Shown here: one piece after another, positions 27,081 to 35,573 of the stretch
Numbering within the stretch: the first letter of the stretch is position 1
Layout: each line of letters begins with the position of its first letter
Origin: Alphaproteobacteria bacterium
GTDB lineage: Bacteria > Pseudomonadota > Alphaproteobacteria > Paracaedibacterales > VGCI01
Assembly: GCA_016869075.1 (NCBI GenBank)
Contig: VGEY01000003.1
Coordinates: 57,893 to 121,892 of the forward strand
DNA length: 64,000 bases
Direction of reading: 5' to 3'
Notes under the pieces: model-generated
Seen by the model: the letters and a program-made list of their open reading frames with translations, nothing else
Told to the model about the DNA's origin: nothing
The model's database searches: none
Translations under genes and position numbers: made by a program

Positions 27081-27808
27081 GAACAGATAAACCTTTAATA
27101 GCTGTAACATTAGATTGCGAGGCTCCAGGTGGTTATTCTAAGATGCCATGGTATGCTTTGCGGCAAAACTATTGCGATGCCATCCTTGTTGCAGGAGGAA
27201 TTCCATTCCCAGTTTCTCACCATCCTGAGTTAGCTGAAGAATATGCAAACATTGCTGATGGCTTTGTTTTTACTGGTGGAGCATTTGATATTGATCCCTC
27301 CCTTTATGGCGTGAATCAACGGCATGATACGGTGACCACAAAAATAAATCGTACTGCATTTGAGTGGCAGTTAATGCAACTCGCTCTCACCAAAGGAAAA
27401 CCCATTTTAGGTATTTGTGGAGGGATGCAGTTGTTGAATGTTGTTCTCGGCGGCACGCTTATACAGCATATTCCAGATGAAGTCTCAAATTGCTTAAGCC
27501 ATGAGCAACCAAATCCCCGCACAGAACCAGGCCATGAAATAGAAGTTTATAAAGACACTTTATTATACAGCTTAATAAAAGATGAAATGGTAGAAGGTAA
27601 AATTTCAGTGAACAGTGCACATCACCAAGCCATAAAAAAAATTGCTGAGGGGCTTTGTGTTAATTCAATTGCGAGCGATGGCGTCATTGAAGGCATAGAA
27701 GATCCTTCTCAGCCATTTCGGTTGGGAGTGCAGTGGCATCCCGAATATCATGTGAGCGAAGCCGATAAGCGCATCTTTATGGGTTTTATTCAAGCAGCAT
27801 CTCGATGA
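27077..27808 (+). CDS. Peptidase C26 / gamma-glutamyl-GABA hydrolase-like glutamine amidotransferase
   Basis: A 243-residue class I amidotransferase-fold protein of the PuuD/C26 group. The nucleophile Cys114 is in ILGICGGMQLLNV, and the His-Glu pair is in VQWHPEYH near the C-terminus. FTGGAFDIDPSLYG is the family glycine loop. Members hydrolyse gamma-glutamyl bonds in gamma-glutamyl-GABA or related amides; the exact substrate here is unknown. It is coupled by ATGA overlaps to the lipoprotein before and the pseudouridine synthase after it. Confidence 0.9.
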   Translation: MRTDKPLIAVTLDCEAPGGYSKMPWYALRQNYCDAILVAGGIPFPVSHHPELAEEYANIADGFVFTGGAFDIDPSLYGVNQRHDTVTTKINRTAFEWQLMQLALTKGKPILGICGGMQLLNVVLGGTLIQHIPDEVSNCLSHEQPNPRTEPGHEIEVYKDTLLYSLIKDEMVEGKISVNSAHHQAIKKIAEGLCVNSIASDGVIEGIEDPSQPFRLGVQWHPEYHVSEADKRIFMGFIQAASR

Positions 27809-28548
27809 CAGTTCCTTCTACCAAAGGTGAACGCATCGCAAAAAGAATGGCGCGTGCAGGTTTATGTTCTCGTCGAGAGGCAGAAAAATGGATTGCTGAA
27901 GGACGCGTCTCAATTGACGGTAAAGTTATTACATCACCGGCAATTTCAGTTACGGATAAAATGAAAATTGAAGTAGATGGAAAGCCTATAACACAGGCAG
28001 AACCATTGCGTATTTGGCTTTATTATAAACCTGCAGGCTTATTAACAACACGCCACGATCCTCAAGGCCGCCCTACATTATTTGACTCTCTCCCAACAAC
28101 TTTACCCCGTGTGATTACTGTTGGTCGGCTCGATTTAAATTCAGAAGGACTTATCTTATTGACCAATGATGGTGATTTTTCACGTCATGCAGAACTTCCA
28201 TCTACAGGATGGGCTCGCTCATATCGTGTGCGTGTACATGGAGTTGTGGATGAAAGAGCTCTTAAAAAATTGTCAGCAGGCATAACGATTGATGATATAA
28301 AATATGGGCGGATTGAAGCTGAGATTGTGAGTGATCTTTATAAAGCAAGCACAAACAAGTGGTTGTTTGTTACCATTTATGAAGGCAAGAATCGGGAGAT
28401 TCGAAAGATTATGGATCATTTAGGCTTAAAGGTGAATCGCCTCATTCGTGTGGCTTACGGCCCTTTTTCCTTAGGTGATTTAAAACCAGGAGAGGTGAGA
28501 GAAGTCCCGAGTAGAGATATTCCTAAAATTCCTTCTAAACAAAAGTAA
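27805..28548 (+). CDS. rluB: Pseudouridine synthase, RsuA/RluB family
   Basis: A 247-residue rRNA modification enzyme. An S4 RNA-binding domain (residues about 8-55, GERIAKRMARAGLCSRREAE) precedes the catalytic domain. The active-site Asp110 lies in TVGRLDLNSEGLILLTNDG. The linker KPAGLLTTRHDPQGRPT and the C-terminal YEGKNREIRKIMDHLGL are typical of RluB (23S rRNA U2605 in E. coli numbering) and its close relatives RluE and RsuA. It starts by ATGA overlap with the C26 gene. Confidence 0.92.
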   Translation: MTVPSTKGERIAKRMARAGLCSRREAEKWIAEGRVSIDGKVITSPAISVTDKMKIEVDGKPITQAEPLRIWLYYKPAGLLTTRHDPQGRPTLFDSLPTTLPRVITVGRLDLNSEGLILLTNDGDFSRHAELPSTGWARSYRVRVHGVVDERALKKLSAGITIDDIKYGRIEAEIVSDLYKASTNKWLFVTIYEGKNREIRKIMDHLGLKVNRLIRVAYGPFSLGDLKPGEVREVPSRDIPKIPSKQK

Positions 28549-28575
28549 AATTAAACCTATGCGAAAGAGAACAAG

Positions 28576-29148
28576 ATGAGTATTTATAAGACTTTACCAC
28601 CTTCACTCGATATTCTTTCCTTTTGGTTTTCTAAAGAAGTTCAACCCTTTTGGTTTGTGAAAGATAATGAGTTTGATGAACATCTACGGCAACGGTTTGA
28701 AAAACATTATCAAAATACCCTTCAGTCGTTTCATGAAAATGAACTGAACAACTTTGAGGATGCAGCAGAGATTTTGTCTTTGGTGCTTGTGTTTGATCAA
28801 CTTCCACGCAACATATTTAGAAATACATCGCAAGCGTTTGCTACGGATGATTACGCACTGAATCTTTCAAAAGCTGCCATCCATTTAGGCTTAGACAAAA
28901 AATTACCAACGACAGAGCAGATTAATTTTCTTTACATGCCCTTTATGCACAGTGAAAATTTTGAAGACCAAGAAGAGGGGATACGTCTCTTTTCCAGCAT
29001 TTCACAAAATGAGCAAACAGTTTCCTATGCAGTTCAACACATGGATATTATTAAAAAGTTTGGCCGTTTCCCCCATCGAAATGAAATTTTAAAGCGCTCT
29101 TCAACACCGGAAGAAAAGGAATTTCTGAAGAGTTTTTCTTGGTTTTGA
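28576..29148 (+). CDS. DUF924 family protein
   Basis: A 190-residue all-helical protein of the widespread DUF924 family. Landmarks are DILSFWFSKEVQPFWFVKD, the LVFDQLPRNIFRNTSQAFATD block, NFLYMPFMHSENFEDQ and FGRFPHRNEIL. The fold is TPR-like in known structures; the function is unknown. It is probably cotranscribed with the genes before it. Confidence 0.9.
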   Translation: MSIYKTLPPSLDILSFWFSKEVQPFWFVKDNEFDEHLRQRFEKHYQNTLQSFHENELNNFEDAAEILSLVLVFDQLPRNIFRNTSQAFATDDYALNLSKAAIHLGLDKKLPTTEQINFLYMPFMHSENFEDQEEGIRLFSSISQNEQTVSYAVQHMDIIKKFGRFPHRNEILKRSSTPEEKEFLKSFSWF

Positions 29149-29169
29149 GACTCTTAACTATATTGCTCA

Positions 29170-30438
29170 TTAAGGGGAGTAAGTTTTCGAAGGTGACTTT
29201 CGCTGCGATTTTATAAACAAGGCAAACAAACAAGATGTGAAAGAGAAAAAGAGAATGACACCAAAGGCAACTTTATAGGTGTGAATTGAATAAGCTCGCA
29301 CACCACTTTCAAGCAGTGCGCCATCCCAAAAATAATCAAGAACCATTCCCACGTGCTGTTGGATCATAGCACCAGCGAGACTTACTATACAATTTAAGAA
29401 ACCAGTCATTGTTCCAGAAACTTCTGGCCCCATCATTTCACAAGCTGCAATGAAACATAAAATTTCTGCACCCGTACAAATTCCGATACTAAAACAGGTT
29501 GCATTTCCAAGCCAAAGAGGAATGTGAGATGCAAAAACTAAATAACCTAAGAATGCCACAGTTCCAGTAGCCCCGATAAGAAGAGTGTATTTAACCGATC
29601 CTATCACACGGCTAATCCATCCAAATATGGGGCACCCACAGGCTGTCCCAAAGTACATATATGAAATCATCTGAGCTGCGTCTTGCTTGGAAACCATAAA
29701 TTTTTCTTGAACAAAAGAAACGCCCCATAGATCAGCAACCACAGAAATTGAAAGATAAATTCCAATAGCAACAAATCCAAAAAGCCAAGCTTGACCATTT
29801 TTGAACACAGCCATCAAGGCTTGGAATGATACAGTTTCTTCACCAGGAATAATTTCCTTCGAACCTTTGCGGGCAGTGGGAAGAGATAGGAAATTGAGCA
29901 CAAGGACCACGAATCCTATGGTAGCCAAAATGAGGAGACTTGTTCTCCATCCTTGGTTTTCAATGAGCATGACAAGAGGAGGGCCCCCGAGATAAGCACC
30001 AAGTGTCCCAAAGGTGGGAACGAATCCCATCATGATGCCTTTATGTGTATCAGGAAACCATTCGTTGACTATTTTGCTCACAGATAAAAATGCGCAAGCG
30101 GAGCCAGTTCCCATCATCATGCGGGCAAGGTAACCGAGAGCAAGCTGCTCGCAAGAAGCAAATAACACAACCCCAGTGGCACATAAAAAGATAGAGGATA
30201 ATACCATGCGTCGCGTTCCATAGTGATCAACGAGCATGCCGACAGGTATCTGCATCAAGGCATAACAGTAAAGAGCAAAAGAGGACAAACTGCTAAAACC
30301 GCTGGCACTGACATTAAAAGCAACCATCAAATCGTCTTTCATGACGCTTGGTGAAACACGAATGATGTATTGATAAAGATAAAATAAAACAGCACAAAAC
30401 CAAATGGTATAAGCAGTTGTAAGTCGCTTTTGTAACAT
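29170..30438 (-). CDS. MFS transporter
   Basis: A 422-residue inner-membrane major facilitator with about 12 transmembrane helices. The loop between helices 2 and 3, GMLVDHYGTRRMVLSS, is the MFS A-motif. The N-terminal YTIWFCAVLFYLYQYIIRVSPSVM resembles transporters common in intracellular gammaproteobacteria (Coxiella, Legionella, Francisella), where some import amino acids or nucleosides. The substrate cannot be assigned. It is divergent from ychF and convergent with the DUF924 gene. Confidence 0.88.
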   Translation of the reverse strand: MLQKRLTTAYTIWFCAVLFYLYQYIIRVSPSVMKDDLMVAFNVSASGFSSLSSFALYCYALMQIPVGMLVDHYGTRRMVLSSIFLCATGVVLFASCEQLALGYLARMMMGTGSACAFLSVSKIVNEWFPDTHKGIMMGFVPTFGTLGAYLGGPPLVMLIENQGWRTSLLILATIGFVVLVLNFLSLPTARKGSKEIIPGEETVSFQALMAVFKNGQAWLFGFVAIGIYLSISVVADLWGVSFVQEKFMVSKQDAAQMISYMYFGTACGCPIFGWISRVIGSVKYTLLIGATGTVAFLGYLVFASHIPLWLGNATCFSIGICTGAEILCFIAACEMMGPEVSGTMTGFLNCIVSLAGAMIQQHVGMVLDYFWDGALLESGVRAYSIHTYKVAFGVILFFSFTSCLFALFIKSQRKSPSKTYSP

Positions 30439-30606
30439 AAGTTGTCTATTCTCTCTAATCTTATTTATTCACTTTAAATAAGTTGTATTTTCTGTCAATG
30501 CAAGAATTATTATAAAATAGAAGTGTGTTAAATTAATTGCAACATTTCGAAGTATCGATTACAAGTTGTTGTATGATCTATTAATTCTTAAGGAAAATGG
30601 TGTGTG

Positions 30607-31707
30607 ATGGGTTTTAATTGTGGCATCGTTGGACTACCGAATGTAGGGAAGTCAACATTATTTAACGCATTAACGGCTACAGCAGCGGCAGAAGCTGCAA
30701 ACTATCCATTTTGCACCATCGAGCCGAACATTGGTCGTGTAGGTGTCCCTGATCCAAGGCTTTATAAATTAGCAGAAATTGCGACTTCTCAAAAAATTAT
30801 TCCAACACAATTGGAATTTGTGGATATTGCCGGTCTTGTTCGCGGTGCAAGCAAAGGGGAGGGGTTGGGCAACCAATTTTTGGGCCATATCCGAAGTGTT
30901 GACGCCATTATCCACGTCTTGCGATGCTTTGAAAATGATGATATTACCCATGTGGATGGAAGTGTAGACCCTATTCGCGATCTGACCACAATTGAAACAG
31001 AATTGGTACTCGCTGATATAGAAAGTTTGGATCGCCGTATGGTGGCTCTGGCAAAAAAAGCGAAGGGCGGGGATATAGAATCTAAAGCATTGCTGGAATT
31101 AATGGAGCGCGTTAAACCACATCTTGAACAGGGGAAAACAGCAAAAACAATGTCAGTTTCAAAAGAGGAGACAGGGCTTTATCAGCAATTACAACTTCTC
31201 TCAGCAAAGCCGATGCTTTATGTGTGTAATGTGTCAGAAGCTGAGGCTGCTACGGGGAATAATTGGACACGTAAAGTGGTTGAATATGCGGCCAGTCATG
31301 ACGCGCGAGCTGTTGTGATTTCGGCTGCTATTGAATCTGAAGTAGCTGTTCTTGAGTCTGCTGAAGAACAACAAGAGTTTCTCCAATCCCTTGGTTTAAA
31401 AGAAACAGGTCTCAAACAAGTTATTCGCGAAGGATACAATCTCCTTAACTTACTCACCTTTTTTACAGTAGGACCCAAGGAGGCGCGCGCATGGACCATT
31501 CACCAAGGGGCTAAAGCTCCTCAAGCTGCGGGCGTGATTCATACAGATTTTGAACGTGGATTTATCTGCGCAGAAACTATTTCCTACGATGATTATATCA
31601 CCCATCAAGGGGAGGCGGGGGCTAAGGCCGCTGGTAAAATGCGCCTTGAGGGACGAGATTATAGCGTCAAAGACGGTGACGTCTTCCATTTCAGATTTAA
31701 TGTGTGA
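30607..31707 (+). CDS. ychF: Redox-regulated ATPase YchF (Obg family)
   Basis: A 366-residue Obg-like P-loop ATPase that binds ribosomes. The G1 loop is GLPNVGKSTLFNALT, the G3 region is FVDIAGLVRGASKGEGLGN, and the G4 position reads NVSE, not NKxD, which explains the ATP preference of this family. A C-terminal TGS domain ends in VKDGDVFHFRFNV. The ATG at 30607 is chosen over the GTG one codon upstream; AGGAAAA lies before it. Confidence 0.97.
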   Translation: MGFNCGIVGLPNVGKSTLFNALTATAAAEAANYPFCTIEPNIGRVGVPDPRLYKLAEIATSQKIIPTQLEFVDIAGLVRGASKGEGLGNQFLGHIRSVDAIIHVLRCFENDDITHVDGSVDPIRDLTTIETELVLADIESLDRRMVALAKKAKGGDIESKALLELMERVKPHLEQGKTAKTMSVSKEETGLYQQLQLLSAKPMLYVCNVSEAEAATGNNWTRKVVEYAASHDARAVVISAAIESEVAVLESAEEQQEFLQSLGLKETGLKQVIREGYNLLNLLTFFTVGPKEARAWTIHQGAKAPQAAGVIHTDFERGFICAETISYDDYITHQGEAGAKAAGKMRLEGRDYSVKDGDVFHFRFNV

Positions 31708-31794
31708 TAGCCGCAATTAATGTCTAATCTCTCGTTTTAAGAGTATTTTAAAATCCTAACATCATTACGTAAATAAACGTGAGATAAACAAAAG

Positions 31795-32469
31795 CTATTG
31801 TATATTACAATTTTCTTTGCCGCCTTTCCCACCTTTACCCCCTTTGCCGCCTTTAGAACAGTTGGGATTTTCATGAGTTGAATGATGGGGCTCCAAAAGT
31901 GAGGCATATATTTGTCCATATTCTTTAACGAGTGGATTATTCATATCATGTGGTAGGCTTTCAAAAAGCTCCATGAATTCCTTCTTATATCTTTCTCCAT
32001 TTTCCATTTTACTTAAGACAATGAGTACATTCATCTTGCAACGTTGGTCTATTTTGAGTTTATCCAAAGTCATCATTCTTAAAGCTTGGTGGCGTAAATC
32101 GCTTAGTAAAGTGGTTGGATGTTTACAAATCTGGGACAGATGTACAGTAAATTCTGTTTTACTTTGTACCACTGCACACACCATATGTTGAAACTTTTTT
32201 GAAACTAACTCAATGCTGAGAAGTTCATGTACGGTAAGATGTTCAAAAAATTCTATTAATTTAGGAGTAAGAGCATCCTTTATTTGGGGATGATCTAAGA
32301 GGTTTTGGTTATGCTTCGGACCCTCATCCATAGCATTTACACTTAAAGTTGAGAGCCCTCCCAGCATAAGTGAAGAGGCAATCAAAAGCGCATAAAGGGA
32401 GGAGCGCTTTGAAACGCTTGGGTGTATTACAAGTCTATATGTGCAATGTTTTTTTATGTCGTATTTCAT
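31795..32469 (-). CDS. Secreted protein with F-box-like motif and GGK repeat tail
   Basis: A 224-residue protein of unknown family. After a basic N-terminus, residues about 24-46 form a signal peptide (LYALLIASSLMLGGLSTLSV). Residues about 67-100 read LTPKLIEFFEHLTVHELLSI and then ELVSKKFQHMV, which matches the eukaryotic F-box pattern (Leu-Pro-x-x-x-Leu...Leu-x-x-x-Ser-x-Val-Ser/Cys-Lys-x-Phe). F-box proteins recruit targets to SCF ubiquitin ligases, and some bacterial effectors use this. The C-terminus has four GGK repeats between two cysteines. The ATG at 32469 is preferred (AGGA seven bases upstream); another lies seven codons earlier. Host function is inference. Confidence 0.6.
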   Translation of the reverse strand: MKYDIKKHCTYRLVIHPSVSKRSSLYALLIASSLMLGGLSTLSVNAMDEGPKHNQNLLDHPQIKDALTPKLIEFFEHLTVHELLSIELVSKKFQHMVCAVVQSKTEFTVHLSQICKHPTTLLSDLRHQALRMMTLDKLKIDQRCKMNVLIVLSKMENGERYKKEFMELFESLPHDMNNPLVKEYGQIYASLLEPHHSTHENPNCSKGGKGGKGGKGGKENCNIQ

Positions 32470-32507
32470 CTCTTTTTCCTCATATTTCATAGGTTGAAAG
32501 GTTCTTA

Positions 32508-32524
32508 ATGCATATAGTATGCAT
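32508..32524. promoter_or_regulatory. Perfect palindrome upstream of the F-box-like gene
   Basis: ATGCATA-TAG-TATGCAT, a 7-bp inverted repeat with a 3-base centre, lies about 40-55 bases before the start of the F-box-like gene, where a promoter would be expected. It could be an operator for a dimeric regulator, though such AT-rich palindromes also occur by chance. Confidence 0.3.
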
Positions 32525-32708
32525 GAAACAAATTAACATTTTATTAAGGGTTGAGTATTAGCCACCTTAATAAAATTAGATAAAGCCTGATGAATGATGA
32601 GTCCTTTTGTTGGGAAATAAGTAGTAAAAGTTAAATTTTTAATTTACACTGTGAGTTTATACACCTTTCTCACAAAAAGCATTTAAGCGTCATAAAGGAT
32701 AAATATAA

Positions 32709-33938
32709 ATGGATAATTTGGCTTTGCCATTAGAACGTCGTAAGCTATTGGCGTTCTTCATTATTGTTGCTGTTGGCCTCATGGTCTCCAGCATGGATAT
32801 TTATCTACCGGCTATGCCCATCATGCGCGATTATTTTCAGACAACTGAATTTTGGATGCAAATTTGTTTGATGATCAGTCCTCTTAATAGTGCAGTTTTA
32901 GGAATTATTTTTGGGAGGTTGAGCGATATTTATGGAAGGTGTCCACTTTTATATACATCCTTTATTTTCTTTCTGATAGGGGCCTTGGGGTGTTGCTTTG
33001 TGGACAGCATTGAATCCTTCTTTGTGTGTCGATTTGTGCAATCTGTAGGTGTTGGAGGGCTTGGAGTCCTTGGGGTTGTTATTTTAGCGGATATGTTTCA
33101 TGGAATTGCCTATGCACGCTATATGGCCATCTATGGGTCCATGTTCCCCATTGTTTTTGCAATTTCTCCTCTTGTAGGCGCCTGGGTGACTGAACACTTT
33201 GGGTGGCGATCTCCTTTTGTGCTGAATTTTACATTAATGGTATTGGTTGCAACTGTATTGTGCAAACTTTTGCCCGAAACTCTTCGAAAAGGAGAAAATG
33301 CAAATCAGGGAGGATTTAAAGAACTTTGGTTCAAATCCAAAATGCTTTTGCAAGACAAAGAATTTTTGTTAATGGCATTAGGGCATGCTCTTCCCATAAG
33401 TCTTACGGGATTATTTTTGGCAAATGGGTCCTTCATTTTTATTGATGGCTTTGGATTTACGCCCACGCTTTTTGCAGTTTGTCAGGCAATACCGATAGGT
33501 GTTAATTTCATTGGAGCGACGATGTATCGTCATTCAATTAGCAGGCTCGGATTAAAAGGCGCGTTGCGTGTGGGAGTCGTTGGTTTTTCCGCTTTTATCC
33601 TGGCTGCTTCTGCTCTCCTCCTCCACCAATTACCAGAATCACCTTCAATCATATTATTCATTTTCTGTATTAGTAATTTTGTAATGGCTTTCATTGTGGC
33701 TACATGTGCCACCCGTGCATTTGAGATTTTCCCCAATGATCGTGGTTTATCGGTTTCCATTGTGGCGTCGTTACGTAATTTATTTTTCGCAATTATCGTG
33801 AGTATTGCTGGGTTCTTTTTTAATGGAACAATTGTGCCTGTTTATATTGCCATGATTCTTGTTGTTGCGGTTGTCTTAGTCATTCTACTGGCAGCTTTGC
33901 AACGTCCCCTCTCATTTGCGGAAGAAAAAAGTTCTTGA
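32709..33938 (+). CDS. MFS transporter, Bcr/CflA-type
   Basis: A 409-residue 12-helix major facilitator. The opening SSMDIYLPAMPIMRDYF and the FGRLSDIYGRCPLL loop (A-motif) identify the DHA1 Bcr/CflA branch, whose members export drugs or small metabolites. FVQSVGVGGLGVLGVVILAD is motif C-like. The end overlaps the start of the NUDIX gene by four bases (TTGA), so both are probably one transcript. The physiological substrate is not evident. Confidence 0.9.
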   Translation: MDNLALPLERRKLLAFFIIVAVGLMVSSMDIYLPAMPIMRDYFQTTEFWMQICLMISPLNSAVLGIIFGRLSDIYGRCPLLYTSFIFFLIGALGCCFVDSIESFFVCRFVQSVGVGGLGVLGVVILADMFHGIAYARYMAIYGSMFPIVFAISPLVGAWVTEHFGWRSPFVLNFTLMVLVATVLCKLLPETLRKGENANQGGFKELWFKSKMLLQDKEFLLMALGHALPISLTGLFLANGSFIFIDGFGFTPTLFAVCQAIPIGVNFIGATMYRHSISRLGLKGALRVGVVGFSAFILAASALLLHQLPESPSIILFIFCISNFVMAFIVATCATRAFEIFPNDRGLSVSIVASLRNLFFAIIVSIAGFFFNGTIVPVYIAMILVVAVVLVILLAALQRPLSFAEEKSS

Positions 33939-34393
33939 AGATTTTTAGTATCCCACCTCTCGATTTTAATCCAACCATGGAAGTTGTAGGGTGCTATTTT
34001 GAATACAAAAATAAAATTTTGCTTTTAAAACGCCATCCCTCACAATCTCAAGGAAATACATGGGGTCTTCCTGCAGGAAAAATAGAAAAGGGGGAAACGC
34101 CAAGCAAGGCGTTAGTTCGAGAAATACACGAAGAGCTTGGCATTAGAATTAAAGAAGAGGACCTGGAAGAATTTAATAAAATGTATGTCCGTCGTGACAC
34201 ATTGGATTATATTTTCTATCAATTCAGGACACGTTTTTCAACAATGCCAATCTTAAAATTAGATTTAGAAGAAAACATAGAAGCACGATGGGTGACCATT
34301 TCTGCAGCCCTAAAACTTCCTCTCATTGGAGGAGGTCCAGAAGCTCTTTTAGACTATCAGAAATTTAAAGAGATGAAGAAAAGAAAGGTCTAA
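33935..34393 (+). CDS. NUDIX hydrolase
   Basis: A protein of 152 residues if the TTG at 33935 is used, or 138 from the ATG at 33977. The complete Nudix box runs from Gly48 to Ile70 (GKIEKGETPSKALV then REIHEELGI), giving GX5EX7REUXEEXGU with all metal-binding glutamates. The preceding KRHPSQSQGNTWGLPAG is typical. Nudix enzymes split nucleoside diphosphates linked to another moiety; the substrate is unknown. The start overlap with the MFS gene favours TTG, but there is no strong ribosome binding site. Confidence 0.9.
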   Translation: MKIFSIPPLDFNPTMEVVGCYFEYKNKILLLKRHPSQSQGNTWGLPAGKIEKGETPSKALVREIHEELGIRIKEEDLEEFNKMYVRRDTLDYIFYQFRTRFSTMPILKLDLEENIEARWVTISAALKLPLIGGGPEALLDYQKFKEMKKRKV

Positions 34394-34396
34394 AAT

Positions 34397-34431
34397 GAAG
34401 TCTTTTCCTCGTTTGATGAGGAAAAGACTTC
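34397..34431. terminator. Perfect 14-bp hairpin between convergent genes
   Basis: GAAGTCTTTTCCTC and GAGGAAAAGACTTC form a perfect 14-bp stem around a 7-base loop, directly after the NUDIX stop and 14 bases before the convergent gene's stop. No long T-run follows on either strand, but the position and stability fit a bidirectional terminator. Confidence 0.7.
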
Positions 34432-34444
34432 TCAATTGAGGCAC

Positions 34445-35287
34445 TTAAGGAGCTTGTGTTGCAACAGCTCTCGTAATAACACATCCTGTACCAAATCTAT
34501 CATAGACGTTGACTATTGGCGGTTCAGATACTCCTCTTGTACTTCCTATTTTTGCTTCTTCTCTTCTCATTTTTTCTAGTCTTTGTGCATGAAGAAAATC
34601 TCTAAGCTCAGTACCGGCCATAAGATTTCCGTCAACAATTGGAATTGAATTGCCAGGGTTTAGGCCTTGATTTAACAATGCAAGTTTTCTTTGAAAATCT
34701 TGATCAACAATATCAAGTTGTTGTTGAGTGTAAGTCACTCTTGGGGGATTTAAAGACATTGAAAGAAGAATTTCCAGATGAGAATATTGTGGAACTTCTT
34801 GCTTATTTCGGGCAAGGTTATTATGACGCCCTTCAAGTTCGTGTGTAGAAAAGCAAGCTCTTCCAATGCTAATGACTGTGCTGCCTAATTGTTGAGATAT
34901 AAAAGAAATAGCTTTTGGGTTGGCTTGTAATTCGACCGTAAATGGAAATGTTGTTTCTGGAGTTATATCTATTCTACGTTCTTCGTTTGAGCTTAGGATA
35001 TAAAAATATGATATAACGTTAGTCCCCGTTAAAGCACTTAGAGGTATTTCACTTTTTCTATAAAAATCCACGACTACTTTTGATGCTTGGCTTTGTGGAA
35101 GATCTGCAGGTTTTTCAGCCACATTCACACCTAAGGGTGATGCAGCTTGGGCTGCAGTTACTTGTGGAGAACTGTAGAGATCTAAATCGAACCAATCAAA
35201 CGAATCCTCATCTGCGCCTTTAGTCTCAACTATAAAGGCCCATAAGCCAATGCTGAGGGTAGAAATTAATTTAACAATAGTTTTCAT
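34445..35287 (-). CDS. Secreted protein of unknown function
   Basis: A 280-residue protein not recognised as any family. The ATG at 35287 is chosen because AAAGGA precedes it and it gives a clean signal peptide (MKTIVKLISTLSIGLWAFIV, mature start near GADEDSFDWF). A Pro/Ala/Ser-poor core follows, with a helical region QQQLDIVDQDFQRKLALLNQ and an Arg/Glu-rich helix LHAQRLEKMRREEAK. The last 20 residues contain a single Cys. Its mature N-terminus, with an acidic-aromatic stretch FDWFDLDLYSSP, resembles that of the unknown secreted protein at 45293-46687. It may be periplasmic, surface or an effector. Confidence 0.7.
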   Translation of the reverse strand: MKTIVKLISTLSIGLWAFIVETKGADEDSFDWFDLDLYSSPQVTAAQAASPLGVNVAEKPADLPQSQASKVVVDFYRKSEIPLSALTGTNVISYFYILSSNEERRIDITPETTFPFTVELQANPKAISFISQQLGSTVISIGRACFSTHELEGRHNNLARNKQEVPQYSHLEILLSMSLNPPRVTYTQQQLDIVDQDFQRKLALLNQGLNPGNSIPIVDGNLMAGTELRDFLHAQRLEKMRREEAKIGSTRGVSEPPIVNVYDRFGTGCVITRAVATQAP

Positions 35288-35573
35288 TATATATCCTTTC
35301 ATTAAGAGCAATTCTAAGCAGAGAGTAGTTTCACTATAAGAATATAATGTTTTTAACTACCATGTTGTATATAGAGAAAAGAAAAATTCTTTTTCAAGGA
35401 AAAATTTAATAAATATATAATAATTTTAGCATTTTTTCTGTTTTTAAATTTCAATGCTTATATTTTCAAAGATTTATATGAGATTAAGCCTTATATATTA
35501 ATCTTCCTTGGCGGATAAGTAAGTTCGCGGTATAAAAGAAAAATACAGCTCAGAATCTATAAGTTTTACTACC

